Of a stretch of DNA of 64,000 bases, positions 1 through 10,643 are shown one piece after another. Source of the stretch: Hibiscus mutabilis (taxonomy: Eukaryota; Streptophyta; Magnoliopsida; Malvales; Malvaceae); contig CM033744.1 in the NCBI GenBank assembly GCA_019671005.1, forward strand, positions 3,748,208 to 3,812,207, given 5' to 3'. How positions within the stretch are numbered: the first letter of the stretch is position 1; every line of letters begins with the position of its first letter. A program made the translations under genes and the position numbers. The notes below the pieces were generated by a model. That model had not been told where the DNA came from. It ran no database searches and saw only the letters and a program-made list of their open reading frames with translations.

Positions 1-471
1 TTAGAACATCATAATCAAAATGTGTAGTCTCAACAAGCATCGAGTTACAAGTTCTTGAACGCAATCAATTAGTTTGGCACACTCAATTGAAACAAAGAGC
101 AATAATACATATGCTCACTAGGCTCAAAACTCACACGAAAAGTCTATTGAACTAAGTCATGCATCCAATTCAATCAACAAAATCATGAAACGACCAAGAA
201 AAAATTACATAAATTAGTCATGCCATGCTATCATGCATCCTAAATTCAACAAGAACAAGATTGAATTCACAAAGAAATGCAAAGAAATTAAATCAAACAA
301 GAGACTAGCAACCAAGGTCATCAACAATTCTAATCAAGAAACAACTAAATTTCAATCGCAAAGCATAAGTGAGAGTCAATTTGATTTCTAATTCCACCCC
401 ACTCACTTAATCATAATGTCCCATTATGGAAAAATAAAGTGCAAGAGAGAGAGGGTGAAAATATTCCCCGA

Positions 472-2260
472 TTAATGTCGGCCGCGACCACGCCCACGTC
501 CTCGATGAGATGTGCCCGGACGAAGGAAGGATAGGATTTCAGCAATATTGGTTTCAATGGAGTTTATGCGCTCGTTAACATCCGGCGACGTATTGTTGTC
601 CTGTACGGGTCGAGGAACCAGCCTCCGAAGGAAAACGTGCTCATTACGATGTGCATTAGTGCCCGGAGGAACAATATATGGCGCATCGGGAGTACCGGCT
701 AGAAGACCCATTGTATCCAAGCACTTCGCATCCAAAGCATCCATGGCAAATGCGTAAGTAAATTGTGAAGGATCAAATGACAGAGGGAAAAGACGAGATG
801 CAAGGTGTGTGATATAAGGACCAATAATAAGTGGGCAATTAGTCCGCGCAACACGCTCAAAGGCATAGGCAAACCAAAATACTAAATTTACCTTAATGCC
901 GACTTGCATACACCATAAAAAAAGTTCAACCTTACTTAAATTGGAAGAAGTATCATTACGGCCGGAATAGATGTACGCAAGGAAGCGATGAATGTAACGG
1001 AGTGCTGGATTATGAATGGCCCATCCTTTCGTCGCACGCGGATCGTATACTGAACCCGCCAAGCCAGTAAGAGTTTCATAGCATATGTTACTGTCAAAAT
1101 CATGCGGAATCTCGAGTAAAGCAATTAAATACCCAGGATCCGTGACATCTATCACGAATCCCATATAAAAATTAAATTCCGTGATTGACATTGAAAAATA
1201 TTGACCAAGCAGTCGAAATGATACGACATCAGGAGAGTGCACAGAAATAACACGATTTTTATCAAATGAAAATGTGGCATAAAACTAAAAAACTAGTTCA
1301 TAATACGTGTTACATCTAATTTCCGGATAAGTTGTCCACTCAATCGCATCAAAGAACTGCATGACAGACTCGCGCAAGTGCAAACTTTCTAGAGTTTGGG
1401 GAGGAATATACTTACAAACTTGAAAGTGGCGGTGGCGAATGTGATTAAATCTTTCCAAGTCATTGCCAACAAACTCCAAGTAGCCATGTAAAACCTCCTC
1501 GGTTGGAACCGAATATTTGTGCCCACGTCGATAGCGTTCGAAACGCTCTTTTTGATTGGTGTAGTCGTTCGGAATAGCACTGTTTCCTGAACTTGCCGCG
1601 AATGGTAGGGAATCCAGATGTTCGTTGTTCGAGTGGGACGAGGCAGGCTGGTCAGAAGGATATCCGTGCTCAAAGTCCAGTTGTTCCATCGATGGGCTAT
1701 TCATATGGAGATTAGCTCCGAGGGTGTCTGTAAAGCAAAAAACTGGATGAAAAATTAGTAGAGGGGCAACAGAGATAAAATCAGAATTTACCTCTGGTGT
1801 TTGATGCGGCGGAGATGGATGTAGGGGATGAAAAAATGCAGCATCGTCGTGCATGGAACGAAAGGACGGTGATGGCCTCCTTGAGGATCTGTCTTACCGT
1901 GGCTGGTCAGCATCGGTGGCATTTGGCATCGACTGTGAGGACGCGGCGGAAGGCATGAAGTGGAAGGAAGGGGACGACGGTACCGGCTGGCTACGCGGTG
2001 GTCAAAGGCGTAAAGTCCTAGCAACCGCGTTGCTGCCCATCGAACAAGTAGACCGGCCAGTTGAGTGATCACGGAATGGTGGCCGCCTGCTGATGCTGCC
2101 TACGGCTGCAACGTGGGGGAGGTGGCGGAGGAGCGGGTTGCGAGTCTGAATCGCTAGGCACGGCCACAAACTGCGGTGGTGCCATCCGACGATAGCCGCC
2201 AAACATAATGGGTACAGGTGTTTGGGGAGCCGGTGTGCTTGATCCCTTGTGTGCACCATT
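472..2260 (-). pseudogene. Athila ORF downstream of integrase (ORF1-type, env position), broken
   Basis: This region sits where Athila elements carry an extra ORF after pol. Two blocks in one frame, 1285-1854 and 472-1242, join through a single TAG stop: the text reads YYELVF, stop, FYATFSFDKN, then the conserved SFRLLGQYFSMSITEF. This matches the Athila ORF1 C-terminal family of plant retrotransposons. The C-terminus is rich in Arg/Gly (RGRGRGRG). Upstream, 2060-2260 encodes in another frame a proline-rich stretch that may be the N-terminal part after a frame change. I see no convincing signal peptide or fusion-protein-like membrane segment, so an envelope role is only an analogy from position. 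The function of the family is unknown. Confidence 0.75.
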
Positions 2261-2726
2261 GTTGAAGCAAGCGAAGGTTGTCGTAGGTGAGGGCTGGTTG
2301 GTTTGAGGGAACGGCTGAAGAAGAAGAAGGGTAATAGTATAGGTTTGAGAAACGTAAAAGAATTGAATTTGGAAGGGATTGTGATATCTTATTATAAGTG
2401 GGGCCTACATAATCTCACAAGGCAACAAGATTGGGTTAAAATTTGACCGATTATGATATGGAAATTTTAAATTTGATTCTATAGGGGCCGGCTATAGTGT
2501 ACCAATTAAAAAGGAGATGCTAACTTGCTCCATGCTTAAAGAACCTACACATAATCGATGCGAAATACGATCAGCAACAAGGGATAACAAACGATTTAAT
2601 GCAAAAATAGAAAGAAAGAAAATAAATTAAGAAAAATTGTAACAAAAAGAAATAAACAAAATAAATTAAAAATGGGTTACCTCTCATCCAGTGCTTATTT
2701 AACGTTGTTAGCTTGACGAGCCGATT

Positions 2727-3840
2727 TTAAAGCGTAGGTTCTTCTAATTCGATCTCATCGGCTAATCCTACCGGAGCGTTCTCATAATACGGCTTCAACC
2801 TCTGGCCGTTTACTTTAAATCGAGCTCCAGAATTGTCTTCTATCTCCACTGTGCCATAAGGAAAATTTTGAGTTACCGTAAATGGGCTGAGCCATTTCGA
2901 TCGAAGTTTGCCTGCAAAAAGTTTAAGTTTTGAGTTAAACAACAAAGCTTTTTGGTTAATGGTGAATGATTTAAAGGATATTCTTCGATCGTAGAATTCT
3001 TTCGTCTTCTCTTTAAATATTTGAGCGTTGTCATAAGCGTTTCGTCGAATTTCCTCTAATTCTTGGATGTGTAGCTTCCGCGCTTCTCCAATTGCTTCCA
3101 TCTCCATGTTACATTGCTTAATAGCCCAAAAGGCTCGATGCTCCAATTCAGCCGGCAAATGGCATGGCTTACCGAAAATGAGTCGATATGGCGATATCCC
3201 AATAGGACCTTTATAAGCTGTCCGGTACGCCCACAACGCATCGGACAACTTGAGACTCCAATCTTTACGATCCAGTTTTACAATCTTTTCAAGAATTGCT
3301 TTAATCTTGCAGTTCGACACTTCCGCTTGTCCGTTGGTCTGTGGATGGTAAGCAGTGGCAATTCTTTGAGTCACTCTGAACTTTTTCATGAGCGCGTTAA
3401 TTACCTTGTTGATGAAATGGGTTCCTCGATCGCTAATTATCGCTCGTGGTGTGCCAAACCTGAAAAAGATAGAATTTTTTACAAATTAACAGTGGTTCTA
3501 GCATCATTATTTCGGGTAGCCTTAGCTTCCACCCATTTAGAAGCATAATCAACTGCAAGAATGATAGAAAATTTTCCAAATGAAGAAGTAAAAAGACCCA
3601 TGTAATCGATTCCCCACACATCAAAAATCTCACAAACGTGAATCGAATTTTGAGGTAATTCATTCCTTCGGCTTAAATTCTCTACACGTTGACACTTATC
3701 ACATGATTTACAATATAAGTAAGCGTCACAGAATATAGTAGGCCAAAAGAAACCACATTCCAAAATTTTATGGGCAGTTCGCTTTGGTCCAAAGTGACCA
3801 CCACATGAATAAGAATGCCAAAAGTCTAGGATAGAATTTA
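2727..3840 (-). pseudogene. Retrotransposon integrase domain, frameshifted
   Basis: The HHCC zinc-binding part is visible near 3700-3830 (HSYSCGGH followed by CKSCDKCQR). It is followed by the catalytic core with GIDYMG (core Asp), then RFGTPRAIISDRGTHF (second Asp), then TAYHPQTNGQAEVSN with the third catalytic residue (Glu). The 220-residue block at 2727-3389 continues through the core end into the C-terminal domain. The two blocks are in different frames, with the break near 3485 in an A-rich run, so a functional integrase cannot be made without frame change. The domain would insert reverse-transcribed DNA into the host genome. Ty3/gypsy order (integrase after RNase H) is seen directly. 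Confidence 0.9.
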
Positions 3841-4024
3841 CCTCTTCCTCAGCGACGCATCACCTAATTACCTAATCCGAACAGTGCTTCCATAAATAAG
3901 GATCATCCCAAATATAATATCGGGACTCCCGCTTTAGTCGATTAATTCCAAATCTAGGCAAGTCTAAGGGTAATTTACATGTGACCAAGTAATTTATCAT
4001 GTCTGCGAACCATGAAACCACTTT

Positions 4025-5598
4025 CTACGCCATCAAATGTTCTTCCAGAAACTTATCGTTAATTGGCGGGTTGGTTGTAGAATTAGGAATGCGACTTAAA
4101 TGATCAGCTACGAGATTCTCGCTTCCCTTCTTGTCTTTAATTTCCAAATTAAATTCTTGTAAAAGCAGGATCCATCGGATAAGCCTTGGCTTCGCCTCCT
4201 TTTTGCTCATAAGGTACTTCAAAGCTGCGTGGTCAAAAAAACAATCACTTTAGTTCTAAGCAAATAAGATCTAAATTTTTCTAAAGCAAAAACAATAGAA
4301 AGTAATTCTTTTTCTATTGTGGAGTAATTTCTCAGAGCCGAGTCCAGAGTCCTTGAAGCATAGGCGATAATATGTGGTTCTTTGCCGATTCTTTGTCCAA
4401 GAACAGCTCCAACGCTCGTATCGGATGCGTTACACATAAGCTCAAAATCATATTCCCAATTTGGTGCTTTGACGATCGGTGTCGTGGTCAACTTTTCTTT
4501 AAGTACATCGAACGATTCTTTGCACTCAAGATTAAAGTCGAAGACTTTATCTTTTTGTAACAGCCCACACAACGGTCGCGCCAACTTTGAAAAATCTTTA
4601 ATAAATCTTCGGTAGAAACCTGCATGGCCAAGAAAAGAATAAACCTCCCTCACAGATGTAGGGTAAGGTAGTGAGCGTATAATATCGGTCCTTGCCTTAT
4701 CAACGGCAATTCTATTATATGACACACTATGTCCCAAAATTAATCCCTTATCAACCATAAAATGGCATTTTTCATAATTTAAAACAATATTAAATTCTAG
4801 GCATCTATTAAGCACATCAGTTACATTACTAAGACACTCATTAAAAGAACTATTGTATACCTTAAAGTCATCCATGAAGACTTTGATGCCCTTCTCCACA
4901 TAGTTAGAAAAAATACTCAGCATACATCTCTAGAAAGTGGTTAGTGCATTACAAAGGCCAAAAGGCATCCATCGATATGCAAATGTACCGAACGGGCAAG
5001 TAAAAGTTGTTTTCTCTTGGTCTTCTAGCGCAACTGGAATTTGGAAAAAACCTGAAAAACTATCAAGGCAACAATAATGAGTTTTATCGGCTAATTTCTC
5101 AATCATTTGATCTATAAAGGGAAGGGGAAAATGATCTTTTCTAGTGAGAGAGTTCAACTTTCTGTAGTCGATACAGACTCTCCATCCATTTTGTACACGC
5201 GTCGGAACTAACTCTCCTTCGGAATTTTGGACCATTGTCACTCCGGTCTTTTTAGATACCACGTGAATTGGACTTACCCAGTCACTGTTGGAAATAGGAT
5301 AGATTACATCTGCATCAATGAGTTTATGTATCTTATTTTTTACTACCTCTATCATTGGTTGGTTCAAACGGCGTTGTCCTTGTCTAGAGGGTTTCGCTCA
5401 TTCTTTTGTTTTAATCTTATGCATACAAGTCGATGGACTAAGTCCCTTAATATCGGCAATAATCCATCCTATGGCTTCCTTGTATGTGCGCAATACCTCC
5501 ACTAGTGCATTCTCTTCTTCTTCGGACAACTTGTTTAAGATTATCACCGACAAGATTTCATTTTCTCCCAAAAAGGCATATTTCAAGTACTCCGGCAA
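4025..5598 (-). pseudogene. Reverse transcriptase and RNase H, interrupted
   Basis: The reverse transcriptase shows CIDYRKLN, DHFPLPFIDQM, the LDSFSGFFQIP block with its catalytic Asp, TFTCPFGTFAYRWMPFGLCNA and the active-site FMDDF near 4880. RNase H follows (NASDTSVGAVLGQ, YSTIEKELL) and ends with VADHLSRI near 4100. The stop at 4927-4929 replaces the Gln codon usual before RCM (CAG to TAG), and a TGA lies at 5395-5397. Near 4245 a run of seven T carries an extra base that shifts the frame in the RNase H segment. The polyprotein would copy element RNA into DNA, but this copy is dead. Confidence 0.93.
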
Positions 5599-5599
5599 C

Positions 5600-6228
5600 T
5601 TTTAATTTTATCTCGGGTGCCTGCAAAATAGAAGGTAACATTTTAGTTTTAGAGGGAGATAAAAATAAATCAGAATTGATGGATAAAATATGTTCAAACT
5701 CTATTTCTTCCTCTTTGCGGCAAAGTTTAAAATCCCTGTAAAAATTATCGAAAAAATTAGTTTCAACAAATTCATCAACTAAAGGATCAATAATATCGAC
5801 ATAATTAATTCTTTCTACTTGATCTGGGTATTTCATTGCTTTATGAACGTCAAATTCTACGACCTCACCATTAAATTCCATTGTTAATATACCGCTTCTC
5901 ACATCAGTCTTTGTATGCGCAGTGCTTATGAAGGGTCAGCCTAAAAGTGCCTAAGAGCAAGTGTTCGTCCTACGTTTTCCATGTCGATGACATAGAAGTC
6001 GGCAGGAAAAATCAGAACATCGACTTTCACTAAGACATTTTCAAGCACTCATTCCAGATAGATAATAGAACGATCAACCATTTGGATAGTTACTCTTGTT
6101 TCCTTCAAAGGTTCATTAGTAATAATTTTATAAATAGAAAGGGGCATAACGTTAATTGAAGCTCCTAAGTCGCACATTGCACGTTTAATTAAAACATTTC
6201 CTATTTTGCAAGGTATAGAGAACATACC
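5600..6228 (-). pseudogene. Retrotransposon aspartic protease region, broken
   Basis: The motif MCDLGASINVMPLS at about 6140-6190 is the aspartic protease active-site region in the DLGA form common in Athila elements. Downstream text (VLENVLVKVDVLIFPADFYVIDM) fits the retropepsin fold of the family. A stop separates this from the preceding gag tail, further stops occur near 6055 and 5945, and the frame changes again near 5600 before the reverse transcriptase part. The enzyme would cut the Gag-Pol precursor. Only the motif and its place between gag and reverse transcriptase support the call. Confidence 0.75.
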
Positions 6229-6900
6229 TTAGTCTTTCATCTTTGGTGGGAGCTTTCGCTGAAATACTGCTGAGACATGTTCTCTCAGGTTTACCTTCTC
6301 GTGACCAACCAATCTCCTTTTTGTGGTGCAAAGCTCTTTTAGAAATCGGGCATACCTTGGCACTTGTCGGATTACTTCTAGGAGAGGTATGTTGACTTGT
6401 ACTTTTTGGAACACCTCTAAGATTTCCTTCTCTTCGGCTCTCTTGTCACGCCTCATCAATCTTGATGGGAAGGGTGGGGCGATTTCATGAGAAGGGGGAG
6501 GAGGTGATGGTGGCGATGAAGATGTACCTTGGACGTCGGAGGGTGGTTTTTCCTTCCCTTTCTTAGACCGTCCGACATTCTCTTCTAGGACTTCAGGTGT
6601 GACAACGGTTCCACTTCGGAGGGTGATAGTACTCACATTCTCTCTCGGATTTGACTCTATTTGAGAAGGAAGTCCTCCCTGCGACTTCAGTCTCCCCACG
6701 GTTTGAGCCAACTAGGTCATTTGTTTGTCCAAATCTTGTAGGTGGGCCTTAGTACAGGTTTGAAACTTCTCTTGGGATATTGCTAACCGTTCAACGATGG
6801 ATTCCAATGATGACTTCGGTTGTTGATATTGTTGTTAAATGGGTTGTCTCTGCTGATATGGTTGACTTTGCCTTTGATTTTGAGCATAACTGAAGTTCGG
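6229..6900 (-). pseudogene. Gag C-terminal / linker region of the Athila element
   Basis: A 160-residue open block (6229-6711) is preceded by Gln/Tyr-rich text (RQSQPYQQRQP) near 6850-6900. The block is low in complexity at first (a run of Ser and Pro near 6480-6530) and then conserved (FQKVQVNIPLLEVIRQVPRY, then FLKEL), a signature found between nucleocapsid and protease in plant Ty3/gypsy elements. No intact CCHC knuckle was recognised. It ends in a stop directly before the protease part. Confidence 0.7.
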
Positions 6901-7257
6901 GTGATTTTTCCAACCTGGATTGTATGAGTTGGCGTTGGGGTTGTATTGTCTTTGTAGAGGTCCTGGAAAATTTCCTATGGCATTCACTTGCACAGTGTCA
7001 TCTTCTTATATAATCAGACAGCAGTCCTTCGGATACTCTGGACTCGTACATATTCTGCAAAGCCTGACTGTAATTCTTTTATCTGCAACAAGAGATTAAA
7101 TAATATCAGCTAATTTAACAATTTTGTTTTCCAGCGAAACTGTACTTACCTCGTGAACCCGTCGAGATGGTTCACTTGAAGGGTGAAATCGTTACGAGTT
7201 GGCGGCCATAATAGATATTAACGTTCTTGTCGCCGTCAGAGTCATGTTAACAAGAGC

Positions 7258-8004
7258 TCATCCACTTGCTGCGTCTACCACTTTCATGTCCATGGGTGTT
7301 AACCCTTCATAAAGATATTGGAAAAGCGTTTGTTCAGACAATCCGTGTTGCGGACAGTTTGCGCATAGCTTTTTGAAACGCTCCCAGTAGTCATATAAAG
7401 ATTCAGTATCCTTTTGTCGGATACTCAGGATACTTCGCCTTAGCTCGCTTGCCTTAGCTGCTGGGAAAAACCTGTCAAGAAATAGGCAAGCCATGTCAGT
7501 CCAAGTTGAAACCGAGTTGGAGGGTAAATCAAATAGCCAATCTTTAGCAATATCAGCTAGAGAAAAGGGAAAGGCGCGGAGTTTTATTTGATCTTCAGAG
7601 ACTCCCTGTGGTTTTGTGCTTAAACAGACCATGTGAAATTCTTTTAGATGTTTATGTAGATTTTCACTTGGCAAACCGTGATAGGTTGGTAAAAGGTGTA
7701 TTAAGCCTATCTTGAGAGCGAATGGTGTCTCGCCATTTGGGAATTTTATGCATATCGGTTGGTTATCATCAGGGGTCGCAGTTAGTTGTCGAATAGTTTG
7801 GTCGTTGTCTCCCATCGGAACTGGTTCTTTGGTTGTGTGGTCGAACTGTGATTCTGCTTCAGATGTTATTTCTAAATCACGTTCTAATCGTTGTTGTCGT
7901 TGTCTTTGCTTCTTTTCCCGAAGTGTTTGGGCTTGTAGTCTTCGGGCGTATGCTTCGATCTCCGGGTTATAATCTGATTGTTCTCCCGGATTCCTCCTGG
8001 TCAT
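7258..8004 (-). pseudogene. Retrotransposon Gag (capsid-type), truncated by a stop
   Basis: The 248-residue frame opens with MTRRNPGEQ 36 bases inside the primer-binding site. It carries the plant retrotransposon gag domain at about residues 95-245: IKLRAFPFSLADIAKDWLFDLP, then FLDRFFPAAK and SLYDYWERFKKLCANCP. The family's usual text continues through DAASGGAL, but here a TGA replaces the second Gly codon at 7255-7257, cutting the protein short. Gag would package element RNA into virus-like particles. Confidence 0.9.
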
Positions 8005-8039
8005 AAATCAAACAAAAATAATCAGTAACTTTGCCGTAG

Positions 8040-8057
8040 TCCCCGGCAACGGCGCCA
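8040..8057 (-). promoter_or_regulatory. Primer-binding site, tRNA-Asp type
   Basis: The plus-strand text CCCCGGCAACGGCGCCA equals the 3' end of plant tRNA-Asp including CCA, as I recall it, so the minus strand would pair with that tRNA to prime first-strand synthesis. It lies three bases from the LTR edge, as expected. Confidence 0.93.
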
Positions 8058-8060
8058 ATT

Positions 8061-9368
8061 TGACATGCGTCGTTCTCGCGTCAAAATAATTCTTTCTTCT
8101 CAAATAATAAATAAAAGAATTCAAACGTAGTAAAAGAGAAGTAAGGGTCGATCCCACAGGGACTAAGAGAACTTTCTAATTTATGTTTGTTCAATCGGTG
8201 AGCCAAAAAAATAGTTGAATAATATTTAAGTATGGTGAGGGTTTGTGAATTAAGTAAAAATAATAAGAGATTGTAGACAAAATTTAGGATGTGGATTAAA
8301 TATGGTAAAGATTAGCCTCGGGCTTTTGCTCTGACTTAGTTTCCTCGGATCATTGGAAAAAGGATTTTTCACTTCGGGCGGTTACTCGTCTTCAATGATC
8401 AATCCTTGTGACTGTGCCTTGTATACCGAATACCCAAGTTCCATCTTTGGTATCGATTTTGGAAATTGATCTAATCAACAACAATGTTGTAGATAAAAAA
8501 TGTTTAAGTAAAGCCGACTCGGACTATGTCGTTTCAATAATAACTGATTCCGATCTCAGTTTCCTCTTAGCAAACAATTTTGCTAAGTGTGTTCCCAGGA
8601 AGTCGAATGTGCTTCAATAGCCGATCCTTCCTCCCACACATTTAACCAAAACAACATCCTGACCAACGTCAATCTTTGGTTTTGAAATCATTTTGATTTT
8701 GAAATTAAGTTTAGAAAACTAAAAGAGATACCCGAAATTATTTAGGTGTTTTTCAATCCCCACGTTGGAATTGAGCCATTGCTTTAGCCCTTAGCTATGG
8801 AGAATTTAGCTAAGTATGATTATGGGGAAAATCATACTTAGCATTATGAAAGAAAAATAAATAAAAAAACTTAAAGCAAGAGCTAGAAAAGAAAGAATTT
8901 TATAAAACTCTAAAAGTAAAAACAAAGCTAAGAATGAGAATATGAGAGATGATATATTTGAGTTTGCCCCAAAATGGGTGTTTATAGCAGCCTAAAACCC
9001 TAAAAATAACCCTAAAGAGATAAGAGATAAATCCTAAATTATTTAAATTAATTACAAAAGATAAATCCAAAGTTTGAATTTAAAATTCGGCTGATAAGTT
9101 ATCTGATATGCGGCTGATAAGCTATCGTTGCTGCTGACGTGGCGTCTTCTAGAAGCTGCTGATGTGGCGTCCAGTCAGACTTTCATGCCCACTAATCCAG
9201 CCATGAATCCAGAAAATTAAAAATTGCACAATTTCAGCAGTTTAAATAATATTCCTGGAATCCACTGTCATGCATGGAAAATGAACAAAAATACCCACAT
9301 TAACAACTTAAAACAATTAATCAATGTGTAATTAGTGATAGAATAATACATAATTTAAGCACTAATCA
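8061..9368 (-). repeat. 5' LTR of the Athila-type element
   Basis: The inner edge TGACATGCG (8061) lies next to the primer-binding site. The outer edge reads ACTAATCA at 9361-9368, which on the minus strand starts TGATTAGTGC, so the LTR has TG...CA ends and is 1308 bp long. It contains no convincing host gene. Short direct repeats occur near 9090-9170, where two copies of GCTGATAAG(C/T)TATC are followed by two copies of a GCTGCTGA(C/T)GTGGCGTC unit. The other LTR is outside the window, so insertion age cannot be estimated. Confidence 0.88.
8979..8988 (-). promoter_or_regulatory. Putative LTR TATA box
   Basis: The minus strand reads GCTATAAACACCC, a good plant TATA context, about 900 bp upstream of the LTR inner edge. 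Inferred from sequence only. Confidence 0.45.
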
Positions 9369-9579
9369 ACTTGTGTCCAAAACTACCATTTTTTGGAACA
9401 CCAAAAGCTTTGAAAACTCGGGGGTTTGAGCAGGTGGAGATGACAGGAGTTGGGTAGTGATTACTTTTGGGCAAAAACTTTGATGGGTTCTTCAAATTTC
9501 GATTTAAAAACAGGAAAGATGAGAACTTTGTTGAATAAGTGAAAGTGGGTCGGCTGAAAATTGAGGATTCAAGTGCCAT
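9369..9579 (-). pseudogene. First-exon remnant of a probably plastid-targeted protein, cut by the LTR
   Basis: A frame starting at ATG 9579 runs for 70 host codons (MALESSIFSRPTFTYS...) and then enters the LTR, where it stops after three more codons. The N-terminus is rich in Ser, Thr, Pro and basic residues and almost free of acidic ones, as in chloroplast transit peptides. I do not recognise the protein (it includes FKAFGVPKNGSFGHK). The rest of the gene is not in the window. It may lie beyond the retrotransposon to the left, in which case the gene is split, or it may be lost. An in-frame 70-codon match to a transit-like composition is suggestive, not proof. Confidence 0.5.
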
Positions 9580-10643
9580 TTATATCGGTAAGAATAATTC
9601 AATTAAAAAATCGAAATTTATTTAAGAAAATAAAAAGATGGGGAAAAAATTAAAGAAAGAAAGAGGAATGTTCAGGTTTTATGGAAGAGTTGTCGCTTCA
9701 TGACTCCAAGATGGTGTTCTTAACGAAGATTTGCGTTTAGTGAAGGAAAGATTTTGCTTGCTGCAAGTGGGTATTTTTGAAAGGGTAAATTCTAACATTC
9801 ATCACTCAATTTTCTTCTTATTTTTATTTTGACGTGGACTGCTTTTTGCTTTTATAACAGCTATTTATCGTCCACTTCATTCTTGTGTCACGCAAATATT
9901 AGGGTCGATTTATTTAACCACTCAAGACATTTTACAATTTTTTCTATAATCACTCAAGACACCGACGAGCTCATATCATTATTCTTTCTTCTTTATCAGT
10001 TTAAATTTTTTCAAATTGTCTTAAAACTCACAAAACTCTACATCATTCTGATCTACAATTTTCACCGTGCGACCATCGTAAAATCAGAATATATAGTTTA
10101 TTCCATCCTTCTCTACTCCCCACCATTGGAAACTGAAATAAGATGTTTCATTGTCAGAAAATCAAAGAGAATTCGAAATAAAAATTTTCACAAAAAAAAA
10201 AAAGATAACCATCACTATGATAGACCAAAAGATCAATCAAGCGATGCTGAATTTTTTTGTTTAATCATCGGTATCCGATTCATTGGAAGATTAATTCGGA
10301 TTAAATTTTATAGAAGTTTAATATGGGACGATCTCCCTAATTCAATTTTTTTATTCACAACAACAAGATTTGAACTTTGACCTACATCTTATCTCACTTG
10401 ACCAACTGGTTGTTGGTAAGCAATGACGGACTTTGACAATAAAATAACCAGAAAAATGTAGCAGTTCATTGAACGTTAAAGCCGCTAAAGTAGATGAAGA
10501 ACAAAATATTGTACAGAAAAAGAAAATACGTTTATTGGAGCCAAAGGAACTGGCAAGCCTTGTCTGGCACAAAAAATGAAAAACATCAATTATTACAAAT
10601 TAACATTCTGATTAGTAACACTTAATTTTCATCGTCATCTAAT
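9580..10643. other. Spacer between truncated exon and ABCC pseudogene
   Basis: AT-rich sequence that would hold the promoter of the truncated exon and the 3' flank of the ABCC pseudogene. The 183-codon open frame at 9829-10380 has no recognisable domain and an unstructured composition. No repeat or RNA gene was recognised. Confidence 0.5.

Larger units (their letters stand above)
1..9368 (-). mobile_element. Athila-type Ty3/gypsy LTR retrotransposon, decayed, left end outside window
   Basis: A minus-strand element can be followed in the order LTR (8061-9368), primer-binding site, gag, protease, reverse transcriptase/RNase H, integrase, then an extra open region at 472-2260. That order, with a reading region downstream of integrase, and the DLGAS protease motif are typical of the Athila lineage. 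The reading frames are broken by several stops and frame changes: TGA at 7255-7257, a stop just before 6229, a frame change near 5600, TGA at 5395-5397, TAG at 4927-4929, an extra base in a T run near 4245, a frame change near 3485 and TAG near 1282. Positions 1-471 hold no recognisable coding sequence and are probably the 3' untranslated part. The 3' LTR must lie to the left, so the second target duplication cannot be checked. The element is non-autonomous as seen. Confidence 0.93.

Noticed and set aside
472..1242. True viral envelope gene in the Athila element
   Set aside because: Position is that of the env-like ORF, but the sequence matches the Athila ORF1 family and shows no signal peptide or fusion-type membrane segment.
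9829..10380. 183-codon open frame upstream of the ABCC pseudogene
   Set aside because: No domain, low-complexity Ile/Phe/Ser composition, runs through an A-rich tract; most likely chance.
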